11,360 nt of DNA from SZAS-79 sp038211455. Lineage in GTDB: Bacteria; Pseudomonadota; Gammaproteobacteria; Burkholderiales; SG8-39. This document shows positions 6,260 through 11,360 of this stretch, in pieces (position 1 is the stretch's first letter; every line of letters begins with the position of its first letter). The notes beneath the pieces were generated by a model, which did not search any database, had not been told where the DNA came from, and saw only the letters and a list, made by a program, of their open reading frames with translations. The DNA lies in contig JBBQVP010000139.1 in the NCBI GenBank assembly GCA_038211455.1, positions 1-11,360 on the forward strand, given 5' to 3'. Position numbers and translations under genes: made by a program.

Positions 6260-6754
6260 ATGAGCCAGACCACGACCACAGACCTTGCCCACCTGCGCCA
6301 TGCGATCCGCCTTTCGGAGAACGCCCGTCGCACGGGGGACATGCCATTCGGCGCCGTGCTGGTCGGCGCCGACGGCGCGGTGATTGCCGCGGCGCAGAAC
6401 AGCATCGTCACCGACCGCAACCTGACCGCGCACGCCGAAATCAACGCGCTGCGCGCGGCCTCGGCGCAGTGCAGCGCGCAGCAGATCGCCGCGGCGACGA
6501 TGTACGCAAGTGGCGAGCCGTGCCCGATGTGCTCGGGCGCCATGGTCCGCTTCGGCCTGCGCCGCCTGGTGTTCGGGGTCCGCGCCTCGGTCGCCACGAC
6601 CTTCCTGCCGGCCACCGCGGGCGTGATCGCGGGGACCGTGGACTGTCGCGAAATATTGAAACTGGCCGCGGCGCCGGTGGAGGTGCACGGGCCGGTCATC
6701 GAGGACGAAGCCCGTGCGCCCTTCGAAGCCTATGCCGCACGCAAGGCCGGGTAG
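6260..6754 (+). CDS. Nucleoside/base deaminase (CMP/dCMP deaminase-like, zinc-dependent)
   Basis: A 164-residue cytidine-deaminase-superfamily enzyme. The zinc and catalytic motifs are complete: TAHAEINAL (H58 as ligand, E60 as proton shuttle) and EPCPMCSGAM (C88 and C91 as ligands). The N-terminal DMPFGAVLVGADG strand is also typical. Hydrolytic deamination of a purine or pyrimidine base or nucleoside is expected, in the cytoplasm. The family includes tRNA adenosine deaminase TadA and guanine deaminases; the divergent C-terminal part (after about residue 105) lacks anything that lets me assign either, and TadA as the housekeeping copy is usually elsewhere. It is transcribed alone, divergently from the sulfatase operon, and ends 132 bp before the CoA ligase gene. 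The ATG is the natural start although no clear ribosome site precedes it. Confidence 0.88.
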   Translation: MSQTTTTDLAHLRHAIRLSENARRTGDMPFGAVLVGADGAVIAAAQNSIVTDRNLTAHAEINALRAASAQCSAQQIAAATMYASGEPCPMCSGAMVRFGLRRLVFGVRASVATTFLPATAGVIAGTVDCREILKLAAAPVEVHGPVIEDEARAPFEAYAARKAG

Positions 6755-6796
6755 TGCTGAGAGCGCCGCGGGAGCCGCCAGTTCCTGTCTATAAAA

Positions 6797-6814
6797 TGTA
6801 TCTATATCGATACA
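6797..6814. promoter_or_regulatory. 18-bp palindrome, putative repressor operator before the CoA ligase operon
   Basis: TGTATC (6797-6802) and GATACA (6809-6814) are perfect inverted arms around the AT-rich hexamer TATATC. Size and base composition resemble MarR- or TetR-family operators. A possible -10 (TATAAA, 6790-6795) immediately precedes it, so a bound repressor would cover the start site; no matching -35 is visible. No MarR or TetR gene is in the window, so the partner is unknown. Confidence 0.5.
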
Positions 6815-6816
6815 CA

Positions 6817-6841
6817 ATCTGGCCTGACGGCCGCGCCAGAT
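6817..6841. repeat. Inverted repeat with 7-bp arms in the CoA ligase leader
   Basis: ATCTGGC (6817-6823) pairs with GCCAGAT (6835-6841) around 11 bases that contain a competing GGCC/GGCC pairing. It may be a second operator half-pair, a leader hairpin, or a weak terminator for the preceding deaminase gene (a TTTT follows at 6848-6851). Another possible -10, TATAGT (6843-6848), lies at its edge. Function undecided. Confidence 0.45.
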
Positions 6842-6886
6842 CTATAGTTTTACGCTTTAATCTTTCAGATTATCGAGAGGGAGTCG

Positions 6887-8722
6887 ATGAGCGCCCTGCA
6901 TTCTGACCTCAAGTTCGGCGTGCCCCGGGTGGCGATGGAGAAACGCGCCGACGGCAGCCTGATCCTGAGCTCCCCGCATATCCTCGGGCCGTATCCGCGC
7001 GTGCTGGGCGAGTGGCTCGTCCACTGGGCCCGCCACTCGCCCGAGCGTGTGTTCCTCGCCGAGCGTGCGGGCGTCGAGCGTGCGGACGTCGAGCGTGCGG
7101 ACGTCGAGCGTGCGGACGCCGAGCATGCGGACGACGGGTGGCGTCGCGTCACCTACGCTGAGGCGCTGGAATCGGTCCGCCGCATCGGCGAGGCGCTGCT
7201 CTCCCGCGGCCTTTCGGCTGAGCGACCGGTCGCGATCCTGTCGGACAATTCGGTCGACCACGCGCTCCTCGCGCTTGGCGCGATGCACGCCGGCATCCCC
7301 GCTGCGCCGGTCTCGCCCGCCTACTCGCTGATGTCGAAGGACCACGTCAAGCTGAAGAGCATCTTCAGGCTGCTGCAACCGGGCCTGGTGTACGCCCAGC
7401 ATGCGGAGAAATTCGCCGCCGCGCTCGCCGCCGTCGGCGCGACCGCGACGCCGATCGAAGAACTGCTTGCAACCCCGGCGGGGGCGCGCGTCGACGCGGC
7501 GTTTGCCGCAACCGGCCCCGACAGCACCGCCAAGATCCTGTTCACTTCGGGCTCCACCGGCATGCCCAAGGGCGTGATCAACACCCACCGCATGCTGTGC
7601 TCCAACCAGCAGAGCTGGGCGCAGCTGTGGCCCTTCGTCGAGGAGATCCCGCCGGTGCTGTGCGAATGGCTGCCGTGGAACCACACCTTCGGAGGCAACG
7701 CCACGTTCAACATGGTGCTGAGGAACGGCGGCACCCTGCATGTCGATGGCGGCAAGCCCGCGCCCGGACTGGTCGAAACCACGGTGCGCAATCTGCGCGA
7801 AGTTTCGCCAACCATGTATTTCAACGTGCCGCGCGGGTTCGACCTGCTGCTGCCGTTTCTCGAGTCGGACGCAGAACTCAGGCGCAATTTCTTCCGCCGG
7901 CTCGACGTGATCTTTTATGCCGGCGCAGCGCTGCCGCAAAACCTCTGGGACCGGCTCGAGGCGCTGGCCCGCGCGGAGAACGGCGGCAAGCTCGCGATGC
8001 TCTCGGCCTGGGGCTCCACCGAAACCTCACCGATGGCAACCTGCGTGCACGCCCACATCGAGCGCGCCGGGGTGGTCGGCGTGCCCGGTCCGGGAACCGA
8101 ACTCAAGCTGGTGCCCTCGGGCGGCAAGCTCGAAGTCCGGGTGCGCGGGCCGAATGTCACGCCAGGCTACTACCAGCGTGACGACCTTACGAGCGCTGCG
8201 TTCGACGAAGACGGCTTCTACATGATCGGCGATGCGATGAAGCTTGCCGATCCCGCGGACCCGGCTAAAGGGATCGTCTTCGACGGACGCGTCGCCGAGG
8301 ATTTCAAGCTCATGTCCGGCACCTGGGTGCATGTCGGCGCGGTGCGCGTGCAACTGATCGCCGCCTGCGACCCGATCGTCCAGGATGCGGTGATCACCGG
8401 GCACGACCGCGAGGAGATGGGCGCGCTGCTGTTCCTGAACCCGGCGGCGGTCAGGGCGCTGGGCCTGAATCCCGCGGGCGTACGCGCGCGCCTGCAGGCG
8501 GCGCTCGACCATCTGCACGCCGGGTCCACCGGCAGTTCCATGGCCCCCGCGCGCCTGCTCCCGCTTGATGAACCGCCGTCGATCGATGCCAACGAAATCA
8601 CCGACAAGGGCTACATCAACCAGCGCGCGGTGCTGGAGCAACGCGTGGCGCAGGTTGAAGCACTGCACGCCGGCAGGCCGGGCGTGATCCTCGCCAGTTC
8701 GCCGGCGAACAGGGCGGGCTGA
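6887..8722 (+). CDS. Feruloyl-CoA synthase-like acyl/aryl-CoA ligase (ANL superfamily)
   Basis: A 611-residue AMP-forming ligase expected to activate a carboxylic acid via an acyl-AMP to a CoA thioester. Motifs in order: FTSGSTGMPKG (219-229, phosphate-binding loop), WLPWNHTFGGNATFNMVL, AWGSTETSP (374-382), DGRVAEDFKL (466-475) and the C-terminal catalytic lysine K574 in EITDKGYINQ. WLPWNHTFGG and EDFKLMSGTWVHVGA are hallmarks of feruloyl-CoA synthases, so a hydroxycinnamate-like substrate is likely but not proven. No hydratase/aldolase (ech) partner is present here. Start ATG at 6887 follows GAGAGGGAG. Unusual feature: residues 59-83 are five pentapeptide repeats encoded by a 15-bp minisatellite. 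The gene is 3 bp from the downstream membrane fusion protein, implying co-translation with an efflux pump. Confidence 0.88.
   Translation: MSALHSDLKFGVPRVAMEKRADGSLILSSPHILGPYPRVLGEWLVHWARHSPERVFLAERAGVERADVERADVERADAEHADDGWRRVTYAEALESVRRIGEALLSRGLSAERPVAILSDNSVDHALLALGAMHAGIPAAPVSPAYSLMSKDHVKLKSIFRLLQPGLVYAQHAEKFAAALAAVGATATPIEELLATPAGARVDAAFAATGPDSTAKILFTSGSTGMPKGVINTHRMLCSNQQSWAQLWPFVEEIPPVLCEWLPWNHTFGGNATFNMVLRNGGTLHVDGGKPAPGLVETTVRNLREVSPTMYFNVPRGFDLLLPFLESDAELRRNFFRRLDVIFYAGAALPQNLWDRLEALARAENGGKLAMLSAWGSTETSPMATCVHAHIERAGVVGVPGPGTELKLVPSGGKLEVRVRGPNVTPGYYQRDDLTSAAFDEDGFYMIGDAMKLADPADPAKGIVFDGRVAEDFKLMSGTWVHVGAVRVQLIAACDPIVQDAVITGHDREEMGALLFLNPAAVRALGLNPAGVRARLQAALDHLHAGSTGSSMAPARLLPLDEPPSIDANEITDKGYINQRAVLEQRVAQVEALHAGRPGVILASSPANRAG
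7061..7135 (+). repeat. 15-bp in-frame minisatellite, five copies, inside the CoA ligase gene
   Basis: Five head-to-tail units start at 7061, 7076, 7091, 7106 and 7121. Units two and three are identical (GAGCGTGCGGACGTC); the others differ at one to three bases. They encode E-R-A-G/D-V/A type pentapeptides and end with E-H-A-D-D, adding about 25 charged residues between the conserved N-terminal LVHWARHSPERVFLAE and the VTYAEAL segment, probably a surface loop. Confidence 0.95.
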
Positions 8723-8725
8723 AGC

Positions 8726-9796
8726 ATGAAGCCGCAGCGGCTGCTGATCTTTGCGCTGGCGGTGATCGGCGCGCTCTCGTTTGGGGGTTATGAGCTCTAT
8801 ATGCGGATTACCCACGTGGCGGAGTACGACGCACGCGTCACCACCGACATCGTCACCATCTCCAGCCGGGCCGAAGGCTGGGTCACCGAGCTCCCCGCGC
8901 TCGAGGGCAGCACGGTGGATGCCGGCCAGGTGATAGTGCGGGTTGACGACCGGGTGGCGAAACTGCGCCTCGACGCGCTGGATTCGCAGATCAATGCGGT
9001 GCAGGCCGAACGCAACCGGCTGCTCGCCGAACGGCGCATGACCGACAACCAGGCAGGCGCGAAAACCAGAACCCGGACCTCGGGCGTGCGCGCCAGCGAG
9101 GCGGCGCGCACCGCGCTCGATTCGGACATCCTGCTGGCCAGGACGGAACTCGAGCGCGCGAAATCGCTCGCGCAACGCGGCATGATCACGCGCAAGCAAC
9201 TGGAGACCGCACAGGCCGACGTCACGCGCCTGGAGAGCACGCAGCGCAGGCTCGATGCGGAACGCCTGCAGGCGGTGGGCACCCTGGGCGAAGCGCTCGC
9301 CGAACGCGACCGGCTTACCGTCATTGACAGCCAGATCGCCGGCCTGGGTCCGGTCGAAGCCAATCTGCGCGCGCAGTTGGGCCAGCAGCAGATCGATGTC
9401 AGCGACCGGACCATCAAGAGCCCGGTGCCTGCCGTGATCGACCGGGTGTTTGTCGAGCGCGGCGAATACGTGCTCGCGGGACAACGCATCCTGATGCTGC
9501 ACAACGCGAAGGACGTCTGGGTCGAAGCCAATATCAAGGAGACCCAGTTGCGCAAGCTGAAGAAGGGCCAGCCCGTGCGCATCTCGGTCGACGCCTACCC
9601 GGACGAACGCTTCGCCGGCCGCGTGGCGCGCATCGGCAGCGCCACCACCTCGCGCTTTGCGCTGTTGCCGACGCCGAACCCCTCGGGCAACTTCACCAAG
9701 ATCACCCAGCGCGTTCCGGTCAAGGTCGACTTCACCGACATGCCCCGGCCACTCTCGCCCGGAATGATGGTGGAGATCGAAATTGACATACGGTAG
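8726..9796 (+). CDS. HlyD/EmrA-family membrane fusion protein (efflux adaptor)
   Basis: A 356-residue periplasmic adaptor. One N-terminal membrane anchor (about residues 5-26, LLIFALAVIGALSFGGYELYM) is followed by a first lipoyl half (about 40-75, ISSRAEGWVTELPALEGSTV), a long Gln/Glu/Arg-rich coiled-coil hairpin (about 80-225), the second lipoyl half (IKSPVPAVIDRVFVERGEYV) and beta-barrel segments with VWVEANIKETQLRKLKKGQPV. It should bridge the inner-membrane exporter encoded next to an outer-membrane factor, as EmrA does with EmrB and TolC. No outer-membrane factor is seen here, so it must be supplied from outside the window. It starts 3 bp after the CoA ligase stop and overlaps the exporter gene by 14 bp, both signs of tight translational coupling. 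Confidence 0.92.
   Translation: MKPQRLLIFALAVIGALSFGGYELYMRITHVAEYDARVTTDIVTISSRAEGWVTELPALEGSTVDAGQVIVRVDDRVAKLRLDALDSQINAVQAERNRLLAERRMTDNQAGAKTRTRTSGVRASEAARTALDSDILLARTELERAKSLAQRGMITRKQLETAQADVTRLESTQRRLDAERLQAVGTLGEALAERDRLTVIDSQIAGLGPVEANLRAQLGQQQIDVSDRTIKSPVPAVIDRVFVERGEYVLAGQRILMLHNAKDVWVEANIKETQLRKLKKGQPVRISVDAYPDERFAGRVARIGSATTSRFALLPTPNPSGNFTKITQRVPVKVDFTDMPRPLSPGMMVEIEIDIR
9772..9775 (+). promoter_or_regulatory. Ribosome binding site deciding the TTG start of the MFS exporter
   Basis: GGAG at 9772-9775 lies seven bases before TTG 9783. The in-frame TGA at 9765-9767 bars any earlier start, and the next candidates (GTG 9867, ATG 9882) fall inside the first membrane segment, so TTG is the best start. 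Confidence 0.65.
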
Positions 9797-11360
9797 TACT
9801 GCGGGTCGTACTGCGGACAGCGCCGAGGTCCTGCGCGAGCGCTACGGTCCGACGTATCGCTGGCTGGTGACCGCCGCAGGCATGTGCGGCATCCTCTCGA
9901 TGGTGCTGGCGATGACCACGGTCAACGTCGCGGTTCCCGATGTGATGGGCGCATTCGGGATCGGCCAGGACAAGGCGCAGTGGATGTCGTCGGCCTACAT
10001 TTCGACGATGACGGCCGGCATGCTTCTGAGCGCCTGGCTGGTCAGCGTTCTGGGAGAACGGCGGGTGTTCCTGGGATCGCTGGCCCTGTTTTCGGTCGGC
10101 GCCCTGCTCGGTGGCAGCGCCCCGAACGAGGACGCACTGATCTTTGCGCGGGTGCTGCAGGGTTTCTCCGCCGGCATCGCGCAGCCGCTGGTGATGGCGA
10201 CGATTTTCAGCGTGTTTCCGGTGGATCGCCGCGGCACCGCGATGGGCGTGTTCGGGCTGGGGGTGGTGTTCGCGCCGGCCATCGGCCCGACGCTCGGCGG
10301 ACTGATGATCGAATTTTTTTCCTGGCGCTACGTGTTTTTCATCTCGCTCCCGTTCTGCGCGCTGGCAGGTGTACTCGGCTTCCTGTTCATGCCGACCCGG
10401 GCATGGCCGGACACGCTGCCCAAATTCGACTGGATCGGCTTTGCGCTGCTGTGCGCCGGCCTGTTCGGCCTGATGACCGGCATTGCCGACGGCCAGCGCG
10501 AAGGATGGCAAACCGATCTCATCGTCATCCGCCTGATGGTTGGATGCGCTGCCGCGGTCGGGTTCGTGCTTTGGGAACTGCGCGTCGACAAACCGCTGCT
10601 CGAGATCCGCATGTTCGCGATCCCGGCGTTTGCCGCCTCCGCCGTGGTCGCCTTCGTATTCGGCGCCTGCCTGCTGGGCTCGACCTATCTCGTGCCAGTA
10701 TTCGTCCAGACCACACAGGGCTTTACGCCACTGGAGGCCGGCTTGATGCTGATGCCGGCCGGGCTGCTGCTCGCCGTCATCTTTCCGCTGGCAGGCCGGC
10801 TGGCCGATGCCGTGCCCCCGGCGCTGATCATCATGGCCGGCCTCCTGCTGTTCGCGCTCAGCCTCCTCATCATGAGCACCTCGGACGCCAATACGGCCTT
10901 CTGGACCCTCGCCGGTGTCACGCTGATCTCGCGGCTGGGCCTGGGCTTGATCAACCCTAGTCTCAACGCCTCCTCGCTCAAGGCGCTGCCCCCCGAACTG
11001 GTTCGCCAGGGCGCCGGCGCCAGCAACTTCCTGCGCCAGCTGGGCGGCGCCTTCGGCATCAACCTCGGGGTCGTGTGCCTCGAATGGAGAACCCGATTCC
11101 ATGCCGAGGCGCTGACCGCAACCCAGGACTATGCCAACAGCAGCACCACGCGGCTGTTGCACCAGGTGGAACGCCTGCTGGCGCACACCGGCCTGCCGCA
11201 GACCATCCAGAAGAGCGGCGCGCTGGAGTATCTCGGCGACATCGTGCAGGCCCAGAGCGTGTCCCTCGCGTTCCAGGACACGTTCATCGTGGGTGCGCTG
11301 ATCGCGCTGGCGGCCTTGCCGCCCGCATTCCTGCTGTCGCGCTCGCAACGCGAGCAGGGG
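9783..11360 (+). CDS. EmrB-type DHA2-family MFS multidrug/organic-acid exporter, truncated by window edge
   Basis: The frame starting at TTG 9783 stays open for 526 codons to the right edge, close to the usual EmrB length, so only a few residues are probably missing. The protein begins with a short cytoplasmic tail, then YRWLVTAAGMCGILSMVLAM as the first membrane helix; about 14 helices are expected. MFS motifs are visible: the loop near VSVLGERRVFLGS (motif A position), RVLQGFSAGIAQPL (motif B) and APAIGPTLGGLMIEFFSWRY (motif C, typical of proton-driven antiporters). FDWIGFALLCAGLFGL marks the start of the middle section found in DHA2 proteins. Together with the adaptor encoded upstream it should export a small molecule by proton antiport. 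Operon position with a CoA ligase suggests an aromatic acid as cargo or inducer, an inference. Confidence 0.92.
   Translation, partial: MTYGSTAGRTADSAEVLRERYGPTYRWLVTAAGMCGILSMVLAMTTVNVAVPDVMGAFGIGQDKAQWMSSAYISTMTAGMLLSAWLVSVLGERRVFLGSLALFSVGALLGGSAPNEDALIFARVLQGFSAGIAQPLVMATIFSVFPVDRRGTAMGVFGLGVVFAPAIGPTLGGLMIEFFSWRYVFFISLPFCALAGVLGFLFMPTRAWPDTLPKFDWIGFALLCAGLFGLMTGIADGQREGWQTDLIVIRLMVGCAAAVGFVLWELRVDKPLLEIRMFAIPAFAASAVVAFVFGACLLGSTYLVPVFVQTTQGFTPLEAGLMLMPAGLLLAVIFPLAGRLADAVPPALIIMAGLLLFALSLLIMSTSDANTAFWTLAGVTLISRLGLGLINPSLNASSLKALPPELVRQGAGASNFLRQLGGAFGINLGVVCLEWRTRFHAEALTATQDYANSSTTRLLHQVERLLAHTGLPQTIQKSGALEYLGDIVQAQSVSLAFQDTFIVGALIALAALPPAFLLSRSQREQG

Noticed and set aside
6168..6347. 60-codon N-terminal extension of the sulfatase
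   Set aside because: It would overlap the deaminase start, carries no signal-peptide pattern, and the GAGGAG site right before 6167 marks the internal ATG as the start.
8027..9502. 491-codon minus-strand open frame spanning the ligase and adaptor genes
   Set aside because: It crosses two well-supported plus-strand genes and yields a low-complexity Arg/His/Ala-rich product without recognisable motifs.
9884..10960. 358-codon plus-strand open frame inside the MFS gene
   Set aside because: The product is Arg/Gly-rich without membrane helices, whereas the frame from TTG 9783 gives a full MFS protein that remains open to the window edge.
9732..11348. 538-codon minus-strand open frame opposite the MFS exporter
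   Set aside because: It is antisense to a clear membrane transporter with complete MFS motifs; its product is rich in Gln, Arg, His and Gly without any fold signature, the usual by-product of high-GC codon bias.

Overview
This is a GC-rich window in which every gene is protein-coding. It most resembles an aromatic-degrading betaproteobacterium (Burkholderiales or Rhodocyclales type). The reasons are the C-terminal half of the benzoyl-CoA epoxidase BoxB at the left edge, a GcvA-like LysR regulator, a feruloyl-CoA-synthase-like ligase, and strong G/C third-position codon use throughout. Genus-level assignment is not possible from sequence reading alone. I see no RNA genes, insertion sequences, phage genes or CRISPR arrays.

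Left part (1-1682, plus strand): the 3' half of boxB is followed at 15 bp by an SMP-30/gluconolactonase-family hydrolase, probably the tail of a box (aerobic benzoyl-CoA) operon. At 1701-1727 a strong intrinsic terminator faces the other way. It closes a short minus-strand gene for a 56-60 residue unrecognised protein, transcribed divergently from a LysR-type regulator (2085-3017). A near-perfect 29-bp palindrome with a T-N11-A core lies between them and overlaps the best LysR promoter candidate. The LysR stop codon sits in a 23-bp tandem repeat (3.5 copies).

Middle part (3085-6167, minus strand): a three-gene operon runs sulfatase, PPOX-type flavoprotein, AI-2E-family membrane protein, with gaps of 23 and 15 bp. 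The sulfatase is transcribed divergently from a small nucleoside/base deaminase (6260-6754, plus).

Right part (6887-11360, plus strand): an AT-rich leader with a palindromic operator-like element precedes a feruloyl-CoA-synthase-like acyl-CoA ligase. That gene runs with a 3-bp gap into an EmrA/HlyD-type membrane fusion protein, which overlaps by 14 bp an EmrB-type (DHA2) MFS exporter starting at TTG and running off the window. The arrangement suggests one transcript combining CoA activation of an aromatic (hydroxycinnamate-like) acid with efflux. The ligase carries an unusual in-frame five-copy 15-bp minisatellite in its N-terminal domain.

The families are mostly well known. The points most worth a second look are the LysR/small-protein divergon with its palindrome, the two short tandem repeats, the ligase-EmrAB fusion of functions, and the sulfatase-flavoprotein-permease operon of unknown substrate.
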